Positions 33,379-45,608 of a stretch of DNA of 64,000 bases are shown here, piece by piece; positions within the stretch are counted from its first letter, which is position 1; every line of letters starts with the position of its first letter. The notes beneath the pieces were generated by a model, which saw only the letters and a program-made list of their open reading frames with translations, had not been told where the DNA came from and searched no databases. The position numbers and the translations under genes were made by a program. This stretch comes from Typha latifolia (lineage: Eukaryota; Streptophyta; Magnoliopsida; Poales; Typhaceae): positions 7,265,188 to 7,329,187 of the forward strand of contig CM034101.1 of the NCBI GenBank assembly GCA_019914945.1, given 5' to 3'.

Positions 33379-34097
33379 TAGGGCTGTCAAAATAATCAAG
33401 CTCGGTCAAGCTACCCACGACAAAGCTTCAAAAATGAAAGTTTGATCTTTCAAATAGGCTCAAAAATGAGCTGACCAAAGCATGATCTTTAAAATAGGCT
33501 TGAAAATAACTTTCAAGCCAAGCTTGATTATGAGCCGGCTCAATCAAATAGGCTCCATAAGGCTCAAATTATAATATATAGTATATTGTACTTTTATTGT
33601 ATTCTAAAATTTACTTAAATGGATTGTTATGTATCCTTGTTTGGTTTAAGAAAAATAATATTTGGTTACTGAACTAGTTTAGCCGTCCTTGAACTAATTT
33701 AAAAGGGTCCCTAAACTCAAAGCAAACAAGTAGGGTTTAGTATTGAATTATCATATCATATATTTTCTAAATCATAGATTACTTTTAATAGTTTATCTTT
33801 TTGTAATATTTATATTTTTGACTTAAGCCTTATTTGAAACTTGATTCAAGCCTAAATCAAGCTTAATTTAATTGAAGCTTGATCAAGCTCAAAATTTGGC
33901 TTGAATTGATTAAGGCTTAAAATTGCTTATTGTTCGACCCATTTAGGCTCAAATTCAAACCGAGATTGAAATTAACTCAAAATTGGCTCAAAGTGAAATA
34001 ATTTTAAGCTTGATCACAAATCTAGGCTCCACATTATTTTCAATTAAAGCTTGATCAGAGCTAGGCTCGAGTAAGCTCGGCTTGGTTACACCCCCTA
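33379..34097. mobile_element. hAT-type MITE (719 bp) upstream of RPA43
   Basis: Left end TAGGGCTGTCAAAATAATC; right end, in reverse, TAGGGGGTGTAACCAAGCC. The flanking 8-mers TGAGTGTT (33,371-33,378) and GGAGTGTT (34,098-34,105) match at 7 of 8 positions. Inside are many AAGCTTGATCAAGCTC and AGGCTC words on both strands. No transposase. It lies about 270 bp upstream of the putative RPA43 leader ATG, so it may touch the promoter. Confidence 0.85.
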
Positions 34098-34105
34098 GGA
34101 GTGTT

Positions 34106-34548
34106 ACCAAGCTATTAGAAGATAATACTATTTAATTATTTTGTTGTAGTAATTATAGTGTTGTCACAATATACGTTATTTGATTTTATTGTATTTTAGT
34201 TATTTTCAATCAATTGTATCTTTCAAATCCTAAAAGAGAAAGGAGGATTATCTCTGTATTTATGAATTAATGTTACAGAGTTCCCCACAAGACGAGGGAT
34301 TAAGTTGTTTAAGATTTCTATCTTTCTATTTTTCATTATACAATCCAAATCAGAATGGGTTCCAAGTCACAATTGGTTCCAAGCCTTCACATTGACGATA
34401 ATCTTTCTCATTATGTGCAACCCTATCAAAGCCATTATGCACATTGCATCATCATCTACATTAACTCTAGCCCTAGTTCATCTATTATCTACCCATATAA
34501 ACCCTAGTTTCGATATGCGTCATTTTCATTTGTACAGCAAGGGCTTTA
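34106..34548. other. AT-rich intergenic DNA
   Basis: No recognised gene, RNA or element boundary between the MITE and LTR X4. The 82-codon frame at 34,305 shows no family resemblance. Confidence 0.4.
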
Positions 34549-36984
34549 TGTGACACCCAAACTCTAAACACGTGCATGGCACGAGTCTGGGCCATACGAA
34601 AACTAGCGTAACGATACCTCAAAGACGAATCTATGCGAGTTCTTTCTGATTGTCGGACATGCCTCTCTCCACCCCACCAACGCTGGCCATATAGGCTCGC
34701 AGACCGTCGTTGGTTTTTGCTTTTTTCTTTCAACCACCAAGCAAAGAAGAAAGAGACTATCCTAATTCAGTAGGTTCCGCTTTGTTACTTTGTTGGTCAA
34801 TCCAAGAATGACCACTGAGCGATTAGAGCATCACCGTTTGCCCTTGCATTGTCTAATAAAGTGAAGCACGGCACGTGCATAGCACCTAACCATTCAGTTA
34901 GATACTGATAATCAAATAAACCTATAGTAACATCATGATTTTATCCACAACATTTAAACTGAGAAAAACTCAAGTCTAACTGTCAACAGCATACAAATAA
35001 CCCTACATGGGCCCCATACAGGCCACAACACATCATCAAGAGCTTTTCACAACTACATATATACAACGGTGGTATATACATCATTATACAAGTACAAAGT
35101 CACCTGCTAGAATATAAGACAAGGATAAAGACATACTTGGAGGATGTCCACTAATACATCAAATAAGAGAACTCAACTAGTGCAAAACACTAACCACACA
35201 CTACTCTTTACCCACTCGCAAGGTCTCTAAGGGAGTATCCTGCTCCACTCGCTCACCTAGGTTTTTGGAAAGAAAAAAACAAAGAGTGTCATGAGCTAAA
35301 GGCTCAGTGATTAGACCTTACCCCGAATTAGTGATGCTAAATAGAGAGTAAATCATGTACTAGATAATATGAATCAGAAAATAGCATGATGCCATGTATG
35401 AACATATATATATGTATCCTCAATGATATATATATGAATAAAATTCTCATGAATGAACATATTATATTCTCAACTAAAAATATATCACATGATAAAATTA
35501 CCATATAACATCACCGAATATAACGACATATCATGTATAACAATAATGAAACTGGTCACATCAATGATGATGCATGATGTATGCCAACCACTAGATAATC
35601 GTATATGTCAGAGCTAGATATAATCCATATATCTCTCACTATCACAATCAACCGTCTTAACTATGAATATCATCCACCATACTGGACTACGGTAACCGGC
35701 CCCAAACTCGATACACATCATGTCACAAGCTTAGAGCATACCCTGTCATACGCTAAGAGTAACTCTATAGATAAATCATACCCTGCCATACGCTAAGGGT
35801 AACTCTGTAGATAAATCATACCCTGCCATACGCTAAGGGTATCTCTAAATAAAGTAATCATACCCTGTCATACGCTAAAGGTATCTCAATGATAGTTGTA
35901 CCCTGTCATACGCTAAGAGTACAACCATCAGCCATCACCATACTCTGCCATACGCTAAGAGTATGTCCAGTACCAGTCCGAACTAGATACCGTTCCAGAC
36001 ATCACATCATATCACATCACATCACATACATATGTACTTTTATGATTTCCTATACATGATAAATCATATGCATATATCTAGTACGACAACAGATCATGCA
36101 ACTAAGGAATTTAGGTAGTAAAGAAGCCGAGAGAAAAATGATGCAATGCCGACTCTAATCATGTATACTTTTGCTAGTCTATCACATGCATACTCATGAT
36201 AGAGATCATGCCGACATAAAACCATAACAGTATAATCATCTCTATATATCACCAATGTACTCATATCTCAGATCAGCCTAATCAAATGTATGATAAAATA
36301 TGCTTGACTAAAATCATCTCTAGATAAAATCATATAATCATGCTGGATACCAAAACATGCGTGTACATAAGATATAATATATCCTAATTTGAGAAAGGTG
36401 TCTAGGGGATAAGACTACTCACACCACTACAAATACCAAACCACCACTCGTTCACGCTGCTACGATAACGATCAAGCCTCGATAGCTAGGTCCACAAGGT
36501 CTTGAACAAGGGGGGCGGGATCTGAAATTATTTATAACAAACATGTCAGTTTTTCTATTAATTAAAATTAACCCGACAAAAGGATAGTTTCTAGTTGTAA
36601 TTATGTACTCTTTAATTCTATATTTGTTTTTGTTATTTATTAATCATCATTATATTATTTAATAGTGTATTTAAAATATATTTTATCTATCTATTATTCT
36701 CTTTGATAATTAAGAAAATAAGAATTAAGTTACTGCAATTAATTACGTAAGAATATACGTACATAACCCTAATAATTTTTATTACCTACTTAGGATTAAA
36801 ATAGTAATTTATATTGCAGGTATTTTGCTAAACATGATATAATTAGAACTATATACTAACTATGATATAATTATATTTAATTTGTATAACCTAAATACAT
36901 TAAATTAACTAAGCTAAACTAATTGTGCATATATATATGTATGTATATATATATAATATATATAATTGAATATAGTGCTGGGCT
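34549..36984 (-). mobile_element. Family X LTR, copy X4
   Basis: Starts with TGTGACACCC (reverse: GGGTGTCACA end). The first ~300 bp differ from X1, but from about 34,850 the order is the same: AT-rich block, GAGAGTCATGAGC segment (about 35,283), six hairpins (35,739-35,965), GGGGATAAGACTACTC (36,403), then an AT-rich block like 3,840-4,300. It stops at TAGTGCTGGGCTTAGC, where LTR G begins, sharing TAGC at the join. It appears to be a truncated solo or partial LTR. Confidence 0.65.
35739..35965 (-). repeat. Six-unit hairpin array in LTR X4
   Basis: Six copies of the X hairpin. Two have perfect ATACCCT/AGGGTAT-type arms, one is TTGTAC/GTACAA and one is CATACTCT/AGAGTATG. The loop CATACGCTA is unchanged in all six. 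Confidence 0.85.
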
Positions 36985-37518
36985 TAGCATCTATAAGTAT
37001 GTGGATTGCAGCCAAATTCATTATGGAATTGGATTACTAATTTCTTGTCTTCTATCTCCTCTCTATTCTCTCTACCTCCTCCCTCTTCACTAACCTTCCA
37101 CCTCTACCGTTGGCAAGGTCTCTCCTAACTTCTAATCTCCCTCGCCTGTCGAGTCCTCCCTCTTCTTTAGGATCTCGACTACTTCTTCCCCTTCATCTAT
37201 ATCCCTTAACCACGTCCATCCTCCACCTTCATTTCCATAATCATCCATAACCCTAACTTCCACTCCACCCGTCACCACCACCATTACCCACGTTATTTCA
37301 TATTTTTGTCCCAGTTGTAGTTCGAATCACAAAGGCCATAAATATGAAAATTGTAGATCAAGGAGTTACAGATCTAATCCATTTAGTTTTATAATTTTCT
37401 GGACTACGGAGAACATTTGGTGAATATTTTTCCACGATTACGCGGACTGATTCCAATAATAAATCCAGATCTTGAAGGAATCATTCTGTAGCCTATCTTT
37501 TAATACAAGAACCCATCA
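36985..37518 (+). mobile_element. 5' LTR of chromovirus copy G (truncated)
   Basis: Begins within the promoter-to-leader zone (CTATAAGTATGTGG) and lacks U3. It ends GAACCCATCA, followed by the PBS TTTGGTATCAGAGCTAGG at 37,520-37,537. The pyrimidine-rich leader matches the other T LTRs. Confidence 0.8.
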
Positions 37519-37520
37519 AT

Positions 37521-37537
37521 TTGGTATCAGAGCTAGG
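37521..37537 (+). other. Primer binding site of copy G
   Basis: TTGGTATCAGAGCTAGG two bases after the LTR end, an exact core match (TGGTATCAGAGC) to the initiator-Met tRNA 3' end. Only a single copy is present here, unlike copies E and H. Confidence 0.85.
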
Positions 37538-37557
37538 CGAACCTTAGACCTCCATTA

Positions 37558-38890
37558 ATGGTTGAAACAAGGAAGATGACATCAACAAGGGAAGACTCAA
37601 CCCACGATAACCCAAACTGTGAGGCCGATTTCTTTGGAGCAACCACGGCAGAATTGAGTCAACTAATGTCTATGAGTATGAATATGGGCTTTGCAGATGA
37701 ACTTAGGAGCATGTTCCAAATATTGCTGCATAGAGTTGATGCAATTTAAAAGGATCATGATGATTTAAAAGAATATGTCATGAACCGATCGGCTTCGTCA
37801 TCTCCTCGACGACGATCGATGCCTCAAAAAGGACCAGTGGTGAGACCACACCAAACTGATACCCCACAAGTCCATGTGCGACATGTGAGTATCAATGATC
37901 CCCTCTTACCTATGCCTACACATCATCCCCAACCTCCGTTACAAAATCTAAGACCGACGGTGGTGGAACTCGAGAGGCGTGCGACACTAGTGCGCTTTGT
38001 CGATGAGGAGGATTGGTACTTTGAGGATAAGGTTGATCCCTTCGGAGATGGTGATAGACGTGCTTGAGGATTTAGAGAAGGAGATCAACATGCACGGAGG
38101 TTCAAACCTAAAACAAAGGATCTTTTGTGAAACCGATAATACTATTTGGGGGAGAACCGCATGCTTGGACTTTCCAAAATTCTAAGGCGGTGATCCAACC
38201 GATTGGGTGTTTCAAGTTGAACAATATTTTGATTGTCAAGGGACAGTGGAGGATGCAAAGGTTCAGATGGCAAGCTTTCACTTCCAAGGAATGACATTGC
38301 ATTGGTATAGATTGGTTATTCATGATGGAGGATTTATTAGATAGGCCGACTTTTGTAGGAGAATTACACACAGATTTGGGACAGTGGCATATGAAGATTT
38401 TGCTGCCACACTAAGCAAGATGGTTCAAAGGACGACAGTATTGGAGTAGCAAGTAGAATTTGAAAGAATTAGTAGTCGTTGTGAGCCACTTTGGCCCGAA
38501 CTGACATTGATGAGCACATTTATTTCAGGGCTGCGGAATGAGATACAAATTGATGTTCATACTTTTTGTCCTACCACTCTTGAGGAGGCCTTTGAGAAGG
38601 CCGTGAGGATGGAGCAAAAACATAAGGCTCTCAAGATGGCAATAAAAATAAGTTGGGGCAACCGAGATGGGCGGGCAGTTTGCACCTAGAATGCCGACTA
38701 GAAGTTCCGCGGGTTCAAAGATAGTAGCTGCAAGTACTAGACCATGACCACCTTTGAGATGTTATTCCGACGTTAGAGGAGGCACAAAATCCCCTGTTCG
38801 AACTCTCACACCTGCCCAGGTGGAGGAGCGAACAGTAAAGGGCCTTTGCTTTCGATGCAATAAACGTTTCACCCCTGGTCATCAGTGTTC
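37558..38890 (+). pseudogene. gag of chromovirus copy G
   Basis: ATG at 37,558 (MVETRKMTSTREDSTHDN), 20 bases after the PBS. A heptad-like N-terminal segment (HRVDAI then a stop), a Pro-rich linker (NDPLLPMPTHHPQPP), the gag core (NDGRA..., SGLRNEIQIDVHTF at about 38,527) and a zinc knuckle CFRCNKRFTPGHQC (38,847-38,888) follow. At least five stops or shifts interrupt it. In life Gag would form the cytoplasmic virus-like particle. Confidence 0.85.
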
Positions 38891-39570
38891 TAAATCGATT
38901 GGGAGTGCCCAGAGGAGGTCCATGAGGAGGCCATTGAGGAGGGCGCGAAGGAAGATATCCAAGCTGAAATATCGATACATATATATTCGGGTACTTCCGC
39001 GTCGAGGATATTATGGGTAAACAGACTCATTAGAAAGCATTGTGTGCACATCCTAATCGATTCTGGGAGCACACACAACTTTCTAGATGAGAGGTTAGTG
39101 AGTAGATTAGGCTTGGATGCCGAACCGACCACAGGGTTTGATGTTGCTGTTAGAGACGGCACGCAACTTAAGGCGGAGAGCTTGTGTCGCCGGGTCAGTA
39201 TTCGGGTGCAAAGACACGACATCACTGTAAACTTGTATCCGTTGGCACTGCAAGGAGCAAACATTTTCCTTGGCATTCAATGGTCACAAATCTTGGGGCC
39301 CATCACTTTTGATTTCTAGAGGATGTGGATAAAATTTAAGCAAGGTAATAAAGATGTGCAGCTTGATGACGTTCGATCTCCGTCGATTCGAACATGGTGG
39401 GGCTGCCATGTGCGAGTGATTTGGCCTATCTTTTTTAGTTAGGACCAGCAAGAGATAAGTCTCAAATGAGTCTAGACACTACCATCGAGTTGTCTAATGT
39501 ATTAGACAAATTTGCTGGACTGTTTGAGAAAGCAAATGTGTTGCCACCAAAGAGAACGACAGACCATCAC
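38891..39570 (+). pseudogene. Protease region of copy G
   Basis: Aspartic protease with an intact active-site triad DSG (39,059-39,067) in LIDSGSTHNFLDERL. The domain then continues through GFDVAVRDGTQLKAESL to LALQGANIFLGIQW and a stop. About 60 codons between the zinc knuckle and protease are deleted compared with copy A (join near 38,908). A link to RT follows. Confidence 0.8.
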
Positions 39571-40240
39571 ATATAGATTGTGCCTGGGGCTGCACTAGCG
39601 AATGTGAGGCCATATCGGTATCCACATGTGCAAAAGGAAGTTATCTCCAAGATGGTAGCCGAGATATTAGAGCAAGACCTCATTCAACCAAGTCATACCT
39701 CATATTCATCGCCTGTGCTATTGGTGCAAAAAAAAGGATGGGACATGGCGTTTTTGTGTCAACTATCAGGCACTAAACGCTATTACCGTCAATGACCAGT
39801 ATCCCATTCTGGTTATAGAGGAGCTGCTGGACGAGATGGTAGGGGCGACCATATTCAGCAAGCTTAACTTGAGGGTCGGGTATCATCAAATTAGAATTCA
39901 TCCGACGAATGTGCACAAAACTATATTTCGAACTCCGGACGGGCACTACGAGTTCCGGGTGATGCCCTTTGGTCTCACTAATGCTCCAGCTACTTTTTAA
40001 GGCCTCATGAATGATATTTTTCAGTCTCTATTGCGAAGGTATGTCTTGGTATTCTTTGACGATATTTTAGTGTATAGTAGGACTGAATTGGAGCATCGAC
40101 GGCATTTGGAGGACGTGCTGATTTTTGGGGCTGATCGAATATTATCGCCACTTCATCGCCGGGTATGGCAAGATCGGTGCTCCTCTCACTTTTTTGTTGA
40201 AGGACTCTTTTAGATGAACGGATGAAGCCACTACAGCCTT
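39571..40240 (+). pseudogene. Reverse transcriptase of copy G
   Basis: Contains [40 protein letters not shown], then frameshifted middle motifs, then MNDIFQSLLRRYVLVFFDDILVYS (40,007-40,080) with the catalytic FDD pair. The thumb is truncated by a deletion (LEDVLIFGADRI) that joins to the connection region. Frameshifts and stops abolish activity. Confidence 0.85.
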
Positions 40241-40800
40241 TGAAAAATAGAAAATAGCAATGACGACGGTGCGCGTTTTAGCGCTACCGGACTTCACCAA
40301 AGAGTTCATTGTGGAATGTGATGCATCGGGAGTCAGCATAGGAGCTATACTAATGCAATGAGGACGTCCCATTGCCTATCTTAGCAAGATTTTATCACAA
40401 AAATCTCAACAATTATCGACTTATGAGAGAGAGATGTTGGCAATTCTGCATGCGGTGATAAAGTTGGGGAATTATTTGATCGGTAGACGATTCATTATCT
40501 GAACCGATCAAAGGAGCCTTCCTTACTTTATGGGATAGCGTATACACACTCCGGCACATCAGAGATGGGCCACAAAATTGCTGGGGTATGATTATGAAAT
40601 CCAATACAAGGAGGGAACGAAAAATATATCGGTGGATGCACTATCGCGCTAACCCGATACTGCCGAGCTTGCAGCCTATTCATCTCCTACCTTTCTCTTC
40701 CTTGATGAGCTGATATATGCATGTACATCTAACCTAGCTATTTTGAAATTGTTGCAGGAGGTGATGGATGATTCATAACATCTAGAGTTGGAGAACTAAG
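40241..40800 (+). pseudogene. RNase H of copy G
   Basis: RNase H motifs: [16 protein letters not shown] (first catalytic Asp), QQLSTYEREMLAILHAV (Glu) and a TDQRSLPYF segment, followed by LLGYDYEIQYK and VDALSR. Four stops interrupt it. The spacing matches copy E. Confidence 0.8.
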
Positions 40801-41402
40801 GCAGTTTGCGCTAGACTGCGGATGCATTCGAGTGCCCGCAAATGATGGATTGCGGTAGAAATTGTTGGAGCACTTCCACCAAACTCTAGAGGCTGGTCAT
40901 GAGGGTGTCTTGATGACTTATAGGAGGATATCTCAAAGTTACACGTGGCTAGGATTAAGGCGGGATGTGAGAAGTTTTGTCCGTGCTTGCGAAGTCTGTC
41001 AAAGTGCTAAGGCAACCACATTGAAATCGACTGGATTACTACAGCCTTTACCTATACTAGACCGTGTTTGGAAAGACATTTCTATGGATTTCATAGAGGG
41101 TCTTCCGATGGTATGTGGTTATTTCGTTATCTTTGTGGTCGTTGACAGATTGAGCAAGTATGCGCATTTTTCGGCATTGTCACATCCGTTTTCAGCCAAG
41201 TCGGTGGCTGAAATTTTTGTGAGAGATGTTGCTCAGTTATATGGCATGCCATGCACGATTGTCTCAGATCATGATCATGTATTTATGAGCGACTTTTGTA
41301 CTGAGTTTTTCAGATTGTAGGGGACTTAATTGAACTTCAGTTCAGCCTACCATCCACAGACGGACAGCCAAACTGAGATGGTCAATCGAGGCATTGAGCA
41401 GT
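40801..41402 (+). pseudogene. Integrase of copy G, cut by insertion of copy B
   Basis: HHCC zinc domain (HFHQT...GHEG, ACEVCQ at 40,865-41,000), then the core with DFIEGLP (first Asp, 41,086), VVVDRLSKYAHF, VSDHDHVF (second Asp) and SSAYHPQTDGQTEMVNR (Glu). A stop lies after EFFRL. It ends at EQL where LTR B begins (41,403). The tail and chromodomain are missing. Confidence 0.85.
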
Positions 41403-42242
41403 TGATACGATCTCCCCTTTAGGCCAAGGCTCGATCTATTCTGATTTTCAGATCTGGACAGGATATGATACAGAACTTTACAAATAGATCTCAAAAGATG
41501 CCACCATCAGATCGACATGAGATTTTGATATGCCCTAGAAAAGAACTTTCCAACAAATTAAGTTTTAGGCGAATTAGATGTTAGGATTCATGGATGGAGG
41601 CACGAGATCCAAGATGATGGTGGATGGTGGTGGATCGACATTAATGGGGTGGCACCGGTGAATAAGTGGTGGTGGAAGAGTCATGGGTGATGGAAGGGTT
41701 AAGGCAAAGTGATGGATAGTTTGGAAGAAGGGGGAGGAGTGTGCCACCCCTAAGGGACTAGGGTGATTGGCCGATCGAGGGAGGCTAGAAGCGACATCGC
41801 TGAGGAATGAGAGAACGAGAGAGAAGAAGACGAAGGAGACAAGGGCAAAACTCAATTCATTCAATATTCCATGGTTGCCATCCAAACCTTTAAATGCTAA
41901 CCAAACAAGTCAAAAATGGCAATTATTAACCCTAAAATAGTAGATTTTCGCCGACCGCGTTCGAACGCGCCCGATCACATTCGAGCACACATTTTGCATT
42001 CTCTGTATGTGCGAACGCGATGCAGGCGTTCGCAGGCGTTCGAACACACATTTTGCACTCTCTGTATATGCGAACCTGATGCAGGCGTTCACAAGCACGT
42101 TCGAATGCACTCCACCCGCGTTCGAACGTGACATATATAAAACTTATTTTTTTTTTAAAATTAAATACTAAAACAAGAAACAAAGACACCCCTGAAGTAT
42201 ATCCATGCTCGAGACGACATCGGTGAAGCCCGAATCATATCA
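41403..42242 (-). mobile_element. 3' LTR of copy B (840 bp, T2 type)
   Basis: On the minus strand it starts TGATATGATTCGGGCTTCACC and ends GAGATCGTATCA. It contains a TTCGAA palindrome cluster (41,957-42,130), TTAAAGG, a pyrimidine-rich leader and the GATCTGAAAATCAG segment. The internal region joins at 42,243 with a GGAAGTGTGGTGGA purine-rich stretch. Confidence 0.9.
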
Positions 42243-42569
42243 ATCCACCACACTTCCGCAACCTTGTCCTCAATGTTTGAAATTGGGGAAGTGATCCATG
42301 ATATCTGACTCTAACTCTTAGGTAGACTCATAAGTGGGCTTGCCTAGCCACTCGATCAGTACTTCGATCTCTAATCTGGATCCATGGCGTCTTCTCTTGC
42401 GGCGTAAGACTTGGACCGATTCAGTTGGGCCATCTTCCTCCATTGATTCGGGCAAGGCCGAACCCACCACATAGTTAGGCCCAATCTGGGCCTTCAATGC
42501 TGATACCTAGAAAATCGGATGGATCCTGGTTCCCTCAGGTAGGTCCAACTGGTAAGCTACTGAACTGAT
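42243..42569 (-). pseudogene. Integrase tail and chromodomain zone of copy B, degenerate
   Basis: Between the integrase frame and the LTR, the minus strand shows scattered matches to the GPY/chromodomain region (for example CCTCCGGCAAGGCC-type codons and a VLRRKRRHGSRLEIEVLIEWL-like segment near 42,350-42,420) with frameshifts. It ends in EDKVAEVWWI before the LTR. Confidence 0.6.
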
Positions 42570-43773
42570 TCATTGCAGCACTCGGTACGGACGATAGTAA
42601 TTGTGACCCAGCTTTTGGTTTAAAATTGGCCTCAATGTGAATTGCCGGTACGGTTGAGCTCGAACGAACACCAATTGATCCACCTCAAACTCTCGCTCAC
42701 GCCGGCCTTTGTCATGAGTCTGTTTCATGCGGTTTTGGGTTGTTGCTAGGTGAATCTTGAGCTGTCTCAAGATTTTATCTCGATTAGCAAGTTTCAAGTC
42801 GAGCTCGGTCCTATCCGCTGCCACGAGTCTATCGTAGACACGCAAGACAGGGTGAGTGTGCCTATAAACCGCCTTAAAGGGGGTCATGCCAATGCTAGAA
42901 TGATGAGGAGTATTATATGACCACTCGGCCCATGGAAGGAATTTGACCCAATCCTTTGGTCGGTTCGCCACAAAGCATCGCAAGTATTGCTCTAGTTCGC
43001 GATTCGCCACCTCGATCTGGCCATCCGTCTCGGGGTGATAAGCTGAACTAAGGTTGACTTGAGTCCCTTGCAATCTAAAGAACTTGGACCAAAACTCGCT
43101 GATGAAGATGCGATCTCGGTCTGACACGATCGTCCTAGGCATCCCATGCAAGCACGCCACTTCCCGAACAAAAATTTCAGCAACCTTTTTCGCTGAAAAC
43201 GGGTGCGTTAATGCTATGAAATGAGCATATTTGCTCACTCTATCCACCACAACGAACACCACTGATTGTTCTCGAACCTCCGGCAGCCCCTCGATGAATG
43301 GAGATGTCGTCCCAAATATGCTCCCGTATAGGCAGTGGTTGCAACAGCCCATTGGGCTTGAATGTCTCCAATTTGACTCGTTGGCAAATTTGGCATTCAC
43401 GCACATACTTCTTCATGTTCAACTTCATCGCTATCCATTTACAATTTTGGTCCAGCTGCTTGTAGGTACGTAAGACCCCTTCATGACCTACTATAGGAGT
43501 ATCATGGAAGTGTGCTATCAATAGTCTCCGTAGCTCTTCGTCCTCAGGTACATTGATCCGCCCGCACTCTAGTACTAACCTGTCGCGCTCCTCGTGCTCG
43601 GGGTGGCTTGATGGGCTCTCTCTCAGCTCTTCCATGAGTCGGACCAGATCACTATCCTCTGCGCTGGTTCTCTGCATATCTGAGAAGAAAGAAAAGGTGG
43701 GTGCCGAGAAAAAAGCGAGCTCCCTTGCGTCCCCTACGTTTGGAAGTTCAAACAGCGTTCCATTCAACAGCAC
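42570..43773 (-). pseudogene. RNase H end and integrase of copy B
   Basis: Two overlapping minus-strand frames. The first (43,773-43,240) has the post-RNase H linker, HHCC motif (HFHDTPIVGHEG, CQICQ) and then shifts frame near 43,290. The second holds the core with VVVDRVSKYAHF, VSDRDRIF (second Asp), SSAYHPETDGQIEVANREL (Glu) and a long C-terminal region to YYRPYRVLQ (GPY motif altered to RPY). The first catalytic Asp lies at the frameshift. This is the most complete integrase in the window. RT and RNase H are missing upstream. Confidence 0.85.
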
Positions 43774-44290
43774 TCTCTAATCATTCCTCCAAAATATTAA
43801 TGTGAGGTTTGTAAAATCAAATGTCACAGACCCCAAGCTTCGAAGCCATTGAGTCCCTAAAACAATGTCGGCACCTCGCAAGGCCAACAGATAAAGATCC
43901 AATGTGAAAAATTGGCCTTGCACCTTCAACTCCACACCTTCGCAATGTGCACGTCTCCAATCGTCACGTCGAACCCTTCCGTGGGTTTCGACTCAAGCCC
44001 AATCTTCCTAAGAAGCCTTTTGTCAATGACATTGTGGGTGGACCTGGTGTCGATCAAGATTATCACTATGGTTGTCTTGATTACACCGTTCACCCGCAAA
44101 GTCCTTAGTGCTGCTGTCTTAGAATAAGCGTGGAGGTAGATCTCGGTCAATATGTCCTCCACAGGTTGCTCCTCAGCTACTCCTTGATGTCCAGCCACAC
44201 CCTCATCTTCATCTGTAATTTCATCCTCAGCCTCCTCCAATCCATCGATCCCATCGGTTTAGCGCAGCGATACCCGGGTAAAAACTTCTC
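43774..44290 (-). pseudogene. Protease region of copy B
   Basis: Minus strand: acidic linker (EEAEDEITDEDEG), then IILIDTRSTHNVIDKRLLRKI, where the active-site triad DSG/DTG has become DTR. The frame stops near GDVHIAKV. Sequence continues in other frames to about 43,800 and then joins directly to the end of RNase H, so RT and RNase H are deleted. Confidence 0.8.
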
Positions 44291-45593
44291 ATCATAATGA
44301 AAGAATAGGCCTTTTGTTCTTCGTTCCTCCACTTAAACAAGTGTGAGTGCTCGTCCTGGACCTCTAGGTGCGTACTTCACATCTTGGGATGGCTTTAGGG
44401 GTGCTCGAGGAGGCACCATTGCAGTAGTGGTTCTTGGTACTCCGGTAACATTTTCTGCCGCTATGGTTGGTTGAGCTTGATTGTGGCTTCGTTGGCTCGT
44501 CCAGTTCTATTTCAGATGTAACTTCATGGCTCGATGTTTGTCTTCCATGAGCATCACATCTTCGAAGGCCTCCTTTAAGGTTCTAGGCCTTAAAGCCCTC
44601 ACGTCGACTTGTATGTCTCCCCGCAACCCGGAGATGAAGGTGCTGCAAAGTTGCTGATCTATCCATGTGGGTTGGCATCGGCTACTTATCCTCTCAAATT
44701 TTTCTTAGTATGCCCCAACCATGGTCCTTTGCACCATCTTTGAGAGGAGAGCATCGAAGTCTTCATACCTTGACTCTCCAAATTACCGCATGATATCGGC
44801 GCAAAAGTCAGCCTAAGTTTCAATAGCCTCATGGGCATTGGTTGCTCGCAACCAGTGATGCGCCGCATCTTCAAGGTGGAAGCTCGCAAGCGTCACGTTA
44901 TATTCTTCTGCTATACCATGGTACGTGAAGAATTGTTTCGCCCTATACAGCCAATCGATCAGATCGCCACCTTTAAACTTGGGGAATTCGATACGCACGA
45001 TTTGCCCACGAATGTCGTTGTATCGATCCGAATCATATCCAAGTCCTTGTCTAACCAGAGGAGGATGCACTATGAATGGTTGATGATCCCTCCTTCGATT
45101 TTCATTAACTGGACGCGGTTCCGGTTCATATGGGGCCCATGGATCTAGATCTTCAACACAATCTCCATAGTAGTTCGCTCGTCGGATGGGCTCACCTGCA
45201 ACTAGGCCTAGTGGAACCATCCTTGCTTGTCTCTGCCCATAGGGTGGTGGCTCCAGTGGCTCTTGTGGTTGCAAATTCTGAACTGGTGGCGGCGGGTTCA
45301 TGGGAGTGGACTCGCTTCGTGGGGTCGATGGTGTATTCCCGGTCTCCATGGCTTCCCTTGTCGCTCATAATTCCCACATCATCTCCATCATCATCTGGTT
45401 GTTGATGGCCATTTGTTCAGAAAGAGACCCCAACATGGTTGAACAATAGGCTCTTGCGTATTTCGATTTGGTTGGGCAGTTCCGTGGGTGGAAGTCCCCG
45501 CAACCGTTTCCCCCTCCTCTATTAGGAGAATCTCTTCTTTCTCATCTCGCTGTGCAGCTATGGCTCCGGTTGTCGTCATAGGAAACACATGTC
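44291..45593 (-). pseudogene. gag of copy B
   Basis: Minus strand: MTTTGAIAAQRDEKEEI near 45,580, a Pro-rich segment (NPPPPVQNLQPQEP), the core IEFPKFKGGDLIDWLYRAKQFF and HHWLRATNAHEA (45,349-44,813), then shifts. The zinc knuckle at about 44,310 reads FFHYDEKFLPGYRC, so both leading cysteines (to F and Y) and the histidine (to Y) are lost. The copy cannot bind zinc. Confidence 0.8.
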
Positions 45594-45608
45594 TGAGGAA
45601 CAGTGGCT

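Noticed and set aside
34305..34553. 82-codon frame near LTR X4
   Set aside because: Hydrophobic AT-driven composition, no motif and no splice context.
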